From: Edolisoma coerulescens
Taxonomy: Eukaryota; Chordata; Aves; Passeriformes; Campephagidae
Length of the DNA: 64,000 nucleotides
Assembly: GCA_013397115.1 (NCBI GenBank)
Contig: VWZW01000522.1
Coordinates: forward strand, 620,001-684,000
Direction: 5' to 3'
A program made the position numbers and the translations under genes. Below, in pieces: positions 26,046 to 38,818 of this stretch. The first letter of the stretch is position 1, and every line of letters starts with the position of its first letter. The notes beneath the pieces were generated by a model. It ran no database searches. It was given only the letters and a program-made list of their open reading frames with translations, and was not told the origin of the DNA.

Positions 26046-29000
26046 CTGGAGCTGCAGCAACAACCCTTTGTTGGGTGCCCAACACAGCACAGAGATGGTG
26101 CACTGGTTTCTGTAGGGCCTGACCCAGAAGAAAGGCGATTGTGGGGAGGAGAAAGAGGCAGCATGATGCAGCAAGAGACACAAAGAGACCTCGGTAAAGT
26201 GATCTTTCTCCGCTGGAAACATTCCTCCTTCCAATGTATTGCCTTCTCTCATTGCTGTTGGTGCAAATGCAGGAAATGAAAGCTTCTGGAGGAGCCCAGG
26301 TTTCCCTGTGGGAAAGCACGAAGGCAGTTGTTGTGGGAGAATTTCCATGTGTGTATGGCTGTGGGGAAGATGGCAATGAGGAAGGGGGTGTACCCAAGAG
26401 CCAGGCTATCCTGCAGGTCTGTGTAAGAGATGAATGTTCTTGCTCTAGAATTTAGGTGAAAAAAGTTGTGACAGCTAAAGAAGGCTGGGCAAGGAGGCAT
26501 GAGAGAGCCAGCTTCCACCACTGACCCCTTTTCCACCAGGAACCACTGGAGAGCTGTCACACCAAAAACCCTGCTGTCCTGCAGACAGGGCACTAATGAC
26601 TAATGGGGTTTATCCCTGGCAGCCAGGGCTCAGACACTACAGTGGGTGCCAACCATCACCTCATGCAGCAATTTCACAGAGGGGTGCCATGCACAGACTC
26701 CAGTGCCTGTTATGGAGCTGGATGTGGCTGGAAGTGCTGAGCAGAAAGGCTATTTTTGTGCTGCCACTGTTATACAGCTGAACAGCTGGTTCTGTGCTCT
26801 GACAGCCACCCAGGGAAGTCCAGCACGGCATGTGAGTGAGAGAGCAGTGCACAATGAAATCTGCATGGGATGTTGTAATGCCCAGTCCAGGCCATCAAGT
26901 TCCCTTAATTTCTTTTGGTAGTTTATAAGACAAGCAATAGAAGCAGGATAAACAGTGGGAGAAACAACAGTTATATGCCTACTTTAAAAAAATATATGTC
27001 TGTATTTTAAATATCTTATTGTTAGGTTTCTCCAGGCACACTGCTTTGGGTTTGTTTGTGACATCACTTTTTCATTTCAGTGTTGTAGTATTTTTCTGGA
27101 AGCACTTACTATGAAATCTGTAAGTTCTTACAAGCTTTTTAAAGGAAATCCCAGTCTTCTGATGAATTTTGTGGAGACAGTCTGTTATAATTGGTCACAT
27201 GTGTGATTACTCTGCAGATTTTCCTTTGCTGTACAAGCCAAGGACTTTGCCAAGAAATCAGGCCAACATGAGGGCGAAGACTGATTGCAACAAAGTTATT
27301 TATAACAACCAGAAAAATTAAGTCTCGTCAAATGACAGCATTATCTTGTGGTAATAGACAAACTCTTCTTTGTTTGAAAAAGCTAATTTGTACATAAAAA
27401 ATTTCAGGCTGACAACTAAATGATATATGGAAGTTGAAACATGGAAGATGATTTGCTTTGCAAGGTTTAGCACATTTATTGCAGCTCTGAAAGCTCAGAC
27501 AGACTATTTACATGCCTAACCAGTGGCCCAACATGTAAGATGCTTGCAAGCCTCATAATGTTTCCAGCAGCTCCATTTCAGGCTGTTGAAAACCTTTAGT
27601 AATGCACCACAATAACTGGTTAAAAGGAAAACATACTGTTCAAACAAATCTCCATTAAACTGTCATCTTTATTTTTATACTTCTTTTATTGCTATTATGG
27701 GGATTTGTGTGATTTTTTTCTCCTTCTTTGTTTTTTTTGTCTCTTCATTAGGAAGAGGTAGCAAGTGACTCCCTAAACAGAGCTTTTCATGGTTTGAAGT
27801 GTATACAAATTGAGCAAGCATTGTGCACAGAACAAGGAAACAACGCATAGCAGTGCTGCTTTTGTTTGCAATTAAGCAATGTGGAGTCTTAAAGCAAATT
27901 CAGCTTCAGCACCTCACATATATATATTATGATACCTTATATCATGTGATAATTTATGCCTGCTTCCTGCTCACAAGCAAATAAATTTCATCTGGGCCAA
28001 ATACACTGCAAAGATTCTGGCCCATGTATTAATAGCATATAAATGTCAAGGTGGAAGGGTAGTAAGTTTATTAGATTGAGATACGAATAATGAAAGGCAT
28101 CATAATGAAGCTTTCCTTCTTGAAACCATAAATGAAAACAAAACGACAGAAAAATGCTGAGCAGGCCATTAGAGGAATATTTTTTAAAGGCCAGGGGAAG
28201 AGCCCTTCTCTGCCTTCCCTTGGGTAACAGCCTTCCTGGGGTCCCCATTGCCAACTCCCCACAGGGCAAGGAGTGAAGCATTAGGCTGGCCCCTGTTAAA
28301 GGTCATCCAGGCCCCACAGGAGGGATGCTCAAGCTCGGTGTGGGGGCATCCAGGCAGTGCTGAGTAGAGAAGAGGCAGAGTTCGGCTGGTGAGAGAGGGA
28401 GGAAACCCAGCCCTTCTCCCAGGTGTCTGTCAAAGGGCAAGTGGTGACACAGTCACTGGGAGCAGCAAGGAAAATGTCAGGGGTACATAATGAAACAAAA
28501 CCTTCCCCATGAAGGTGGCTAAGCACTGAAGATGTGTGCCCAGAAAAGTGGGGGATCCTTGGAGATTTCCCAAATTAGACCAGTGTTCCTTATTCCTGTT
28601 CTCTGTACAAAGCAGGTGGCAGCGGCAGCACCCCGGACCTCTGCTGTGCGCTGTCATCGAGCCGTGTTAGTTCAGTGCTGTCCTGCCTTGGTATAGACAC
28701 ATTGTTTAAAAACACTGTGCCCTGCAGCAGCACGTCCCTGGGAAACACTGCGAGCTGGCCCTACCGCCCGCGCCTTCCAGGGCCCACCGGGTGTGAAGTC
28801 CTACTGTGAAGGTCAGAATATCCTATAATCTGCACAGTATCCACCAAACCTTTCCCTCCTGCCAAGTCACTTGCTCGTGACTGCAGGGGGAAACAAATGC
28901 GTGCCCTTGGCAGCCGTGCGGCTTTCGCTGTGCCACAGTACTTAATCACATGTAGAGCATCAGATGCAAGAAGCTTTTCTTCATACCCTGTGCTTTTTTG

Positions 29001-32000
29001 GTAGCTCTTTTGCAACTCTCTTCGCAGTCTTAGCACCCATTTCACTCCTTGTCTCTCTTTGGGAAACCTTTAGTGTAGCACTAACTCCACCTTTTCATTT
29101 TCCTGTATGAAACGTCAGACTTAAGTTTATAACAGACAAATTTTTGGTGTCATACTAGCAACTACAAGTTGTGTTTAACTGTTTCTTGTAAAAGAACCAA
29201 AAGTCTAGGTTGCATCAGGGCAGTTTGCCACCGTAAGCCTCTGGTGAAAAAATTTTCAGTGCTTTCCATGTAGGCTTGGTGGACAAGGTTGGCAATTAAA
29301 ACCAGCTGAAAATCTCTTTTTGGTGAACACTCTTTTTACCTTGAAAATACTGCAGTATCAGCAGCCCACTGCAAAGCATTTTAAACCATGACACATAAAG
29401 TTCTCACAGTGTAAGAAAGGCATTAAACTCTAATGTTGGGAATATCAGTTGCCATTGAAGAGTATGGTCAACAATTCAGTAAGTGATTTGAAAGCACTGT
29501 CTGAAAATACCCACCTGTCAGAATTAAGAGGCCGTATACCCCTTAAAAGACAGCAAAGACCAAACAGTTAATTCCATTCTAGCTGCACCTCTGTAACAGT
29601 TTCTCAACTTTTGCAACATTTTATTGACTTTCATTGAAAATGTCAGTCTTGGTCCCGTTTCTGAATTTTATTAAGAAATGTTACTTGATCCTTGAAGAGG
29701 GAAAATATTGGGAAAAAATCGTATCTTCTGACAAAAATATACACATACATTATGTATACATATCTTATTGATTTTCTAAACAATTATTTAGGCAAAGTCA
29801 TATGGGAAAGGTACTGAAATTTTACCAGAATATAGCCAAAAAGAGGCCTTTTTACATTTTGGTATATATTATTATTTTTCTTTCAGCTCTCACCAAGGTA
29901 TGGAGCAGACTTTGGTAGATGACAGCAGGTAAGGCAAGGCTGATTGCAAACATAAAAGTTCCTGCATTCATATCACTAGGAGCACAAACAGTTGCAAAGA
30001 AAGAGGAAAAAGGCCTTTCCAGCAATTATTTTATTGTCCATATGTACTGTGTGGGAGTTTTCCTTTTGAGCTACTAGCAATGAATGATATTGTGGGAACT
30101 ATTATTGTTAGATTTGGGTAATATTTTTTAGAGAAAACAGTTTACATGGCAAAAATGGTGGGTTTGTTTTTCCCTAAGCCAATGCCACTTTTCCCAGGTT
30201 TTTTATCTGACATCAGTCAGGCTGGAATGGGTAGCTATGGACATAAGCATTGCAGACAAGCTTCTGCCACCCCTGACTGAGAGGCCAGCAAACTGCAGTG
30301 CTTGCTTGGGAAATGGGGTAACTGGGTTTAACTTCTGGTACGGTCACCAGGATTTTAAACCTGAATACCCTGCTTCTCAGGAGCATACTGTACCCTCCTC
30401 GTTATAAGAAACAGAGGATGGAGTGGGGGAAACCCACAAACCCTCTTGCTGATGGCACAAGACCTTGAGTAATTGAGCGTCCAGTGGAGCAAGGAGAACA
30501 AACACTCACCCCATCCCCAGGCGAGCAGCCAGCTCTCCCAAGTGAGGAATTAAGCTCCTTCCTTCCTTTTCCAAAGGCTTCCTGTGCTCTCCTTGAACCA
30601 CTGGGTAAAATACAGTGTTTTATTTGTTTTGCTTGATTTGATGATAAAAAAATGTAGTTTAATGTTTTATATTGCAACATACTTTAGTTTTTTTCTTTTA
30701 CTTGATGAGTGCACACTCTATCTGTGGAAAGTGAAAGAGGATTAAGATATGTTTTGGGATCTCCTTTTTAAAATTGTTTTTTAAATAAAAAAACCCACAG
30801 TGTGAGACTGGAAGGAAATACCCACGGTTATTGCCAAGAATATATTCCAGTATGTTGATACAGCACCACAGACACCACTGCGGTGCCTGAACACTGCCCA
30901 AAGGGCTGTAACTGGCCTAGGGACAATTTCCTACCTACAAATTTGTTTATTTTTTCTCTCCAAGGGAATTACCTTGGTAGGAAGTCTCTAAAATGCATTT
31001 TATTAGGGTTTTTTGGTGATACTCGATTAGTATTCAGTGCTGAAGTCAAAGTGAGGAGCAGAGTAGCTGTACTGGGATGGAGCTGGTATCACCAGCATTG
31101 CTCATATCCAGGACAAAGGGGTCTTCAGCCAGCCAGTCCTAGGGCCTTTTTCCAGCTGTAGGAACAGTGTTGTAGAAGTGAAGTTTGTTTTCACCATGGA
31201 GGTCTCACAGTGTCCCATCTCCCCACAGGACACGTCATGATCCTCACCTTAGTACTTCAGCTGCCCAGCACTTGAGGATAAGCTTCACTGACACTCTTGC
31301 TGTGAGCTGCTGTTGAGTGGAAAATTACTGTAAGTGGGAGATGGCACAGCCCAGCTGTTTTCATTAGTCTTCACTGCTATATCCTAAAAGGGGGACACAA
31401 AGTTCAGGAATATTGCCCTTCAGCATGGTAAATATGTGTGTAGCTACTGTATGGCATTTACAGAGGCATTACAGTCCTGCATAATAATTCCATTTCAAGA
31501 GATATAAAAAAATAAATCCTTGCATGATGTTTCATAATCACATATTTCATTCAAAATGTGTTTATAAAGCCCAGTTTTCCTGTCCTACCAAACTGCTGCT
31601 CACAGTAAGGAAAAGCATGAGGCCAGCATAAGTCTCCTACATCTTTTGTTTGCCTGACAGGCATGTGGCTGTGCAATGAGCTGATAATCAAAGGCTTTAC
31701 ATCAGAACAGCCATAATTTTTCTGATCCCTTCATAAAACATACTAGCCTTACAGAAATAATTCAAGTTTGAGTCTATGCCTCCAAAGGAGGTTTGTGGGT
31801 GTTTTGGTTTTTTGGGTTTTCGGTTGGTTTTTTTTAAGGATGAAAACATTACCACCTAGTGGCAAGGCTTCAGAACATAGCAAACCTAATGTGAAATCTT
31901 GGATCAAAAAATGGGTTTCTGTGCTTGACAGAAAAAGAACAAGGTGAAAAATAATTATGAGTTCAAACAGGCAGCAGAAGACTGGGTGTAGAGATGTCAG

Positions 32001-34149
32001 CAGGGAGGTAAATTTCTGAAATACTCAAGCTGATGCCTGTGGCTTGCCAGCTGCAACTGGTATGTGCTGGCTCTAAATTTTCATCCCACCTGAACTGAAC
32101 AAACACGGGACACCCTCCAATTAACAAATACATGTGAGATGAACCCTACAGTTAGGAAACTGATCACGTGTTGTGCTTTTGCACATGGACTAATGAAAAT
32201 TAGGGTCCAGGTGATGTAAAGAAGAGCTGGTGCTGATAAGAGGAGCTCCCAAAGTGAAGCAGCAGTCTCAGAATGAAGAAGCAAGTCTGGAAAAACAACA
32301 GCATGTATCTGGCCTGAAGGCATAACCCAGCAGTGGGGAAGACGGAGGAGACCAGATAGCTTGCAGCCCCAGATGCCTGAGACTTTTAATGAAGAGCAGC
32401 AGCACAGCACGAACCAACCTGACTTTCTGCTTGATCCTCCTCAGTCAGCACCTGGTCCCTGCTGAGATGAATGGTGACACCTTGTGACCACAGTGCTGGG
32501 GTCAGCCAGGGAGCGGATGGCTTGGAAAGCAGAGTAAATCTCTTGTTTCTTAAATAAGCCCCAGTTAATCCAGAGCCACTGCAGGCTGTTGTTCACTGTG
32601 TCTCACCCATGAGAGCACCCTGTTTCCAAACGATCCTTTTCAGTTAACTACTATTCCCAATGAATGTGTATGGTTGAATCCATGAGGTTTCCCTTTATGT
32701 TATCTAAACCCTTTGGTATAATTAGACTTATACACTTGCCAACAATTTTAGCTTTTTTTTTTCTGCTGACACACTACCATAATTTTGCATAATCTATTAG
32801 GTAGATGTAACTCACTGAAAGAGGGTGTACTTTGACTTCCTCTGGAGAAATTCAGGAACTGCCAGGCTGACATGCAACCCTGTCAGGGTTATTAATAACA
32901 CTGCTAATTTGATAAATCTGACATTTTTCAAAGATTCTTCTATAAACAAGCACTTAATGCTTGACTGATATCTCTGTTGGAGTGGGTATAGAGTGGGATT
33001 CAGAAGGAATGAAATCTGTGGCAGACGTGCATTCGTAAAATATCTCGCCTTCAGCATCTCTCTCAAATGATGTCCCACTTGTGCAATTCTTCCATTCTGC
33101 CTTGCTCTTGAAATTGCATATCCACAGCAGACATTAAGGATAAAGAAAATTGGTGTCTCTTTTTGTAAACACCTTCTGGTCCTGTGCAGTGAAACTCTAG
33201 GGATCCAGACACAAATGGAAGCATTTATGTAATTATTATATCAAAACAATGGATTTTATTTCTGGCAGGAAAATTATCTTATGTGAAAAACCTTTTAAAT
33301 GCCACTCTTTGAGAGAGCAACTGATTTTGATAGGACACCACCAGCCAGATCTCTAGAGGAAGTCAGAAAGTACTGTGATTTCCCACATTGTTAAAAAAAT
33401 GAAGTTTACTCAAAAATGAAATGACGTTCAGTGAGATTTGCCATCCCTGTGAGAGCAAGTAGTATTTCTTTTCAGGGTTCTTAACTTACTGAGAAAAAAA
33501 AGGCAAATAGTACAGGTACTCCTGTTGCAATTTTGCAGTCATTTTGTCTGTGCCTGGGCACTGGTCTGATCTCCCAGCGGACTGGTCTCAAAGGGACTCT
33601 GAGTATGTTATTAAAAAATAAGTGCAACATACTGACACACTTGATTGTAGGAACTTGTCTGCAGCCCTTTGAAAGCTCCAGCCCTCGGTGCTTGTGGGAC
33701 AACTGTGATGAAGTGGTTGCACAGCTGCCAGAGAGCTGCTGAGCAGAAAGGAAAGCAGGCTTTGCCTGCATGGCCCGGGCTGGCAGCCTTCCACTGTCAG
33801 ACACTGTCACAGAGTTTGTTCTTCACCCATAAGATGTATGGCCAAGAAATTCTCCTTTAGCCCCTCAGTACCCAAATTTACTATTAAGTTTCCAATGATT
33901 AATGCATCAAAATGGTGAGTTTTTGTCCAGATGGGTAGTTCTGCATAATTTAGTAGGCTCCCAACACACATTTCAAAGACTAAGCTAAAACAAACCAAGG
34001 AAACAAAAAAAACCTGTGCCAAAATCACACCAGAAATATATACTTCATTAGGGATCCCATATACCTTTCTTTAGGGACTAAGAACAAGGCATAAGTAAAA
34101 TATCTTGTCTAGGAAGGAGAAGGCTCTGAGCATACTTAATTGCAGCCTT
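26046..34149. other. Non-coding stretch
   Basis: No exon, RNA gene or transposon recognised over about 8 kb except a CTCF-like core at 31851-31862. GC-richer patches at about 28190-28440 and 28610-28800 have only a few CpGs. A T/G-rich low-complexity patch lies at about 31797-31840. The sequence shows no long unbroken frame on either strand. Confidence 0.5.
31851..31862 (-). promoter_or_regulatory. CTCF-like core motif
   Basis: The minus strand reads CCACTAGGTGGT, one mismatch from the CTCF core CCASYAGRKGGC, with a plausible TTG just upstream. Tentative. Confidence 0.3.
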
Positions 34150-34485
34150 TGAATACTTAAAGGGGGCTTATAAGAAGGCTGGAGAGAGGCTTTTTACAAG
34201 GGCATGCCGTGATAAGACAAGAGGCAATGGCTTCAAACTGAAGGAGGGTAGTTTAGATTAGATATTGGGAAGAAATTTTTTACCATGAGAGTGGTGAGGC
34301 AGTGGAACAGGCTGCCCAGAGAAACTGTGGATGTCCCATCCCTCAAGTATTCAAGGCCAGGCTGGATGGGGCTCCGAGCGACCTGATCTGGTGAAAAGTG
34401 TCCCTGCCCACAGCAGGGGCAGAGGTGGAACTAGCTGATCTCTGAGACTCCTTTCTAATCCAAACCATTCTATGATTCTATAAAA
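34150..34485 (+). mobile_element. CR1 LINE, 5'-truncated 3' end
   Basis: Plus-orientation CR1 with the C-terminal ORF2 region and 3' UTR. Landmarks are ACAAGAGGCAATGGCTTCAA, TTAGATTAGATATTGGGAAG, GGCAGTGGAACAGGCTGCCC, CCAGGCTGGATGGGGCTC, and a CATTCTATGATTCTATAA end. About 336 bp remain. The ORF2 tail is no longer open. Confidence 0.95.
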
Positions 34486-34617
34486 GCTATTGTTTTCTAT
34501 GTAGACCTCTTCTTATCACAAAATACAGTTTTCACTCAGTAGCAATTATGATCAGCAGTCACTCTTCCCTCGTACCCATACACACTTAAATAAGGATACA
34601 ACATTTCAGCAGAGAAA

Positions 34618-34797
34618 CCAAGAGGTTGCCCAGGGAAGCTGTGGATGCTCCATCCCTGGAAACATTCAATGACAGTTTGAATGGGGCTTTAAGTAACCCG
34701 ATCTAGTTGAAGATGTCCCTGCTCGTTGCAGGGGGGTTGGACTAGATGACCTTTAAAGGGCCCTTCCAATCCAAACTGTTCCATGATTCTATATGTT
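34618..34797 (+). mobile_element. CR1 LINE, second short copy
   Basis: Same orientation as the copy ending 130 bp upstream. Landmarks are GAGGTTGCCCAGGGAAGCTG, GGGGTTGGACTAGATGACCT, AGGGCCCTTCCAATCC, and a CCATGATTCTATATG terminus. The sequence differs from the upstream copy at many positions, so it appears to be an independent insertion rather than a local duplication. Confidence 0.93.
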
Positions 34798-35859
34798 AGG
34801 CAAGAGTGACATCTACTGTCCATCAGAACCAGCAGCCCAGAGCAGATGCAGTTCTCTTCCCACTTGCTAAAATCCTTGCTTACAGGGACTTAAGGACACC
34901 GGTGGAAGGAGTGTCAGCTCATTTCCGTCTTCAAGTTTTCAGTCTGTATTCTCAGTTAACATGAATGAGAGACAGCATTTTAGGAAATATTATTCAATCA
35001 CCCAGACTTCTGGCTGATGGACAAAAATGGAATTTGGAGTTGTAACTCCCAAGGCTAGGGCACACATGACCAAAGCAGTATGACTAGCAACTCAAAACTG
35101 ACCAATCAAGAAGGCTGAAGTTCTCAATAATTCGGGGTGTGTAACCAGAGAGCCAAATCCTCTTTTACTTTGAAGAGGAATCTGCAGGGAATGAGAATCC
35201 GGGCTGTGAAATCACACTTAAATCAAATACACTTAAGTATTTTGATACTGAAAATGGATGCAACCTAAACCGTGAACTGATCCCAAGGCCCCCCCCACAG
35301 ACATGTGCGTGCCCTTTGCCCTGTTCTACACTGAAATACCACAGTGCAGGCCAGAAAAAAAGTGTTCCTGTTAAAAACAAACCTGACAATTTGCTTATCA
35401 GAAATTAGATTAAACAACAGAAATATTTTTCAGACCACAAGTCAAGTCAAATGAGTAATATCAGTATACAAATTTCTATCTAAATACAGGCTACTTTCTG
35501 CATGTGAATGCTCAGGGTAACCAAGCACACAGATATGCACGCAGCCATACTTACCCAAATCCTAGGTGTGGAAAAAAAAATAGAAAAGACTGCATAATAT
35601 TGAGGACTAATAAAATTAAGCTCTTTCAGCTAAAAATTTTAGTTTTGCAGCCTCATGAGAAACAGTGAGTGAACAGAGAAGCCTGACTGGTAAACAGAAC
35701 TCTCTAGCTGTGGAAAGGATTGGATGCAACACAGGGTAGCTTTGTTATATACCAAGGTCTGTCTTTCCTGAAGCAGTAGAACACTCAGATACTTCTCACT
35801 CTTGAAATGATGGCTTAATCTTACTCTTAACTTCTACAGCTTGCAGACTCCAGAGGATC
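34798..35859. other. Non-coding spacer
   Basis: Unannotated AT-rich DNA between CR1 segments, with a short C run near 35290. No feature recognised. Confidence 0.55.
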
Positions 35860-36110
35860 AAAAGATCCTGGAATCAAGCAGGTTGGCTGGGGCATCAGGA
35901 GGCCTCCAGTGCAACTGACTGTTCAAAACTGGGTTGGCACTAATTTCAGACCAGGTTTCTCAGGACTGTGTCCAGCTGGGACTTGTAAATCTCCAGGGAT
36001 GGCACGTGCACAGCCTCTCTGGGTGCTCTGTTCTACCTCTCAGCTGTCTTGAGGGAGAAAAGATTTCTCTTCTCATGATCTCCAAATGCTTCCAACAAAA
36101 TTTGACTGGA
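35860..36110 (-). mobile_element. CR1 LINE, diverged copy
   Basis: Reverse-orientation CR1 landmarks are present but eroded: CAGACCAGGTTTCTCAGGAC, GTCCAGCTGGGACTTGTAAA, CACAGCCTCTCTGGGTGCTC, and an AGAAAAGATTTCTCTTCTC segment where typical copies have AAGTTTTTCCTT. The terminal octamers are not readable. Divergence suggests an older subfamily than the copies at 11.1 or 34.2 kb. Confidence 0.75.
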
Positions 36111-36128
36111 TGACATTTTTGTTTTTGG

Positions 36129-36140
36129 CCACCAGAAGGC
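36129..36140 (+). promoter_or_regulatory. CTCF-like core motif
   Basis: CCACCAGAAGGC, followed by AGTG, matches the CTCF core CCASYAGRKGGC with one mismatch and continues into the expected RSY flank. This is the best of the four CTCF-like matches. It lies just past the edge of the old CR1 copy. Confidence 0.4.
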
Positions 36141-38304
36141 AGTGATAGAGGGAATAAGGGAAGACACAGGCATTTTGAAACACCATCAGACCTGTGGGCC
36201 AGCTGAGCATGCAAAGGAAAAATACACAGACACCAAGAATATACAGACACCAGCAGACTGGCTCAGGCTCTTCTTAGGACTAAGAAATGTATCACAAGAG
36301 GTGACCATCATGCCTAGATCTGTACCCTCATCTACTCTTCCACTGAACATGCTCAGTGTTTGGTTACTGTGCTGGACAAGGATATCATATGCAAGACTTT
36401 TATTTTTGCCTTCCAGAGAAAGGACATAAGGGCAAAAGTTGTCCATGGAAATCTTAGCTTTTTGCCTGAGCTAATCTTCACACAGCATGAGATCTTAAAG
36501 AAAGAAAAAGTGCTGCAAATAAAACACACCTAACATTTAAACAGACTAACATTTCCTATCTTGTTGTACAAGGCCTTGTGGGTATTTTTGGCATTCCTCA
36601 ATTATTTTGTTGATTCACTCCAAGAAACAATTACAAATCATGTGGGAAAATAAATTGGGAACAAACTTACGTCTTTGGAATATACACATCTGACTTACAG
36701 AGCTGCCATGCACAGGAAGGGTGTGGATCCATCCAGCATGCACCCATCTACCCTGTTAGGTCCTGCAGTCACAGTGAGACTCACAGGGGTGCAAAGAGAA
36801 AGAAATAGAGGTGTTGGCATCCATCACATTTTAGCAGTCTGGGTTTCCCACTGAGTGCAGGAAGGAAGTGTTCAGTGCAGGAAGGGGAATGAATAGCCGG
36901 AAGAACGCATGGTGTAGGTGCTTCAGTGGTGAAAATTGCTAAGCTGCCAGTGCTCACAGGACAGCTGCACCCTGGGAATTTTATGCAGAATCAAAGGGAA
37001 AGGAAAGCTTTTGCCAAAGGAAAAACTGTAGGTGTGAATGAAAGTACTTGCATGTGTTTTGTGCATGTTTTAAATCAATTTGATGACAACTGGTGAATGC
37101 TTTTCAATGGTAGGTCCTTCAAATCTCTCAACTGCAAGTATAAAACCTCCCTGTTGGAAAAAGAGGGGAGCAACATAGCAGGAAGGAAGCATGTGGCCAG
37201 TAAAGTCAGATGATATTTACTGGGGGAACCAAGGGCAATTAGTATCCAATCCCCACTGATGCCCATTACACTTTTGTAAAACCTCATATTAGTCAATGTG
37301 AAATCTGGCAATCTGACAGATAACATCTTTGAAGTCTTCAGTTATAAGGGACCCAAAACATAATGACAGAGTAATTTCAAAGTCATTCTTCACACAGCAT
37401 GAAAATTGCTCAGAACTGTTTATAGGGAGATTACACAATGAATCACATGAAATTTGTGTAAAAATACCTGCTAAGGAACATCTAAATTTGAGCAAAGAAT
37501 TTGAAATAACTAAATGATTTAAGAAAACCTCTTTCCAAAGAGAAAAAAGCAGCTAGGTTTTGCTGGGAATGACAGCAGGAGGATCTCATTTATTTTCCGA
37601 CAGAAGGAGGCAATCTCTAACAACTGAATCACCCTAAGGTAGTTATATTTTGGAAGCAAGCTGGAGACTACATAGCACAGCATAGTCACACCTGAAAAGC
37701 AGGAGAGACACTCTGAAAAGGGGTCTGCCATGGAGGCTTTCCTTGCTGACACTGTGTGACAGCAGTTGCTTGGCTGCATAACTTCACTGCTCTATATGAT
37801 AAAAGTGGGCAGCACAATACATTCTTTGTTCTGTTGTTGCTGGTGCAACATCAGCATGGATTTTTTTGTGATTCTTAGACCCTATTAATTGCAATTCTTC
37901 TTTCTGTTTTTCCTTCTGTGGGTGGTGGTTTCCTCGCCCAGTACATCTCTTTATATTCCGGTCCCTCCACCAATAAGAGGTGGCAGGGAAGATTTTCTCC
38001 ATTTTCAGATTTTTCGAGGGAACAGGGATACAATGGTCTCTCCTCTCATCTCTCCTCCATGGCTGGGCAGAAAGTGCCCAGTGTCATCACCTGGTGCCCC
38101 AGTCACAGTAAGAAGGAATACCTATGCGATCAGTGGATGAAGAGACAGAGAAGCAGGAAAGATTCACTGATTACTGCAGGAGAATGTTAGGGCTTGCAAG
38201 GGTGGAGTGTGCAGAGCAGTCAACCCTTGACACCCTCAGCAGAATTCTGAGGTGGCTTGGGCAGAGTTGACTGGTGCATGCACCCTGGGGATGCCTGGGG
38301 TTTC
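36141..38304. other. Non-coding spacer
   Basis: No gene or transposon recognised. A short near-duplicate (AGTGCAGGAAGG, twice about 20 bp apart) lies at about 36855-36886. Small open frames at 37329-37517 (plus) and 37519-37779 (minus) show no domain. Confidence 0.5.
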
Positions 38305-38818
38305 TGTGAGTGTGGTACTGCCGATGCCATGATGATTTTTTGCCTTTCTTTTATATACCTTTAATATACCCCTTTATATAACTTTTATGTATCCTCATTG
38401 TTTTAGCATGCATACTGGTAGTTCCTTGAGTCCCATAACTTAGCATAGCCCTAGTATTCTGTCAAGCCAGGAGACCAAACATCCTGGAGGCCAGAAAGCC
38501 CTACGCTATCCTGAGAAACCAAGGTCCTCTCTAGAACACATCCTGTAAAATAAGATAGGCCCATCCACGGGGGAATTCCTCATGATGGGGGGATACTACA
38601 TTAATCATTCAAGTGTCTCATTGGGGAATCTTTGATAGATATGCTAATTTGCAAGGTCTATAAATTGTATATATGATCTATCGGGTGTGTACATTTCGGC
38701 GTGCTCCACCTAGATGATGTGGTGCACCTTTAAGGATCCTTAAATAAATACCAAGGTAAAAACCCCTTTTCCCTTAATCATGTCTGGCTCCTAATTTTAA
38801 GACTAGGGAAAGGCAACA
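38305..38818 (+). mobile_element. Solo LTR of an endogenous retrovirus (probable)
   Basis: A block of about 514 bp bounded by TG...CA and containing LTR signals in the right order: a T-rich U3, a TATA box TATAAAT at 38659-38665, a polyadenylation signal AATAAA at 38743-38748 about 80 bp later, and a short U5 ending AGGCAACA. No gag, pol or env sequence flanks it, so it would be a solitary LTR left by recombination. The flanking pentamers (GTTTC and CTGCA) do not match, so the left edge may be off by some tens of bases or the target duplication has decayed. The family is not identified. Confidence 0.6.
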
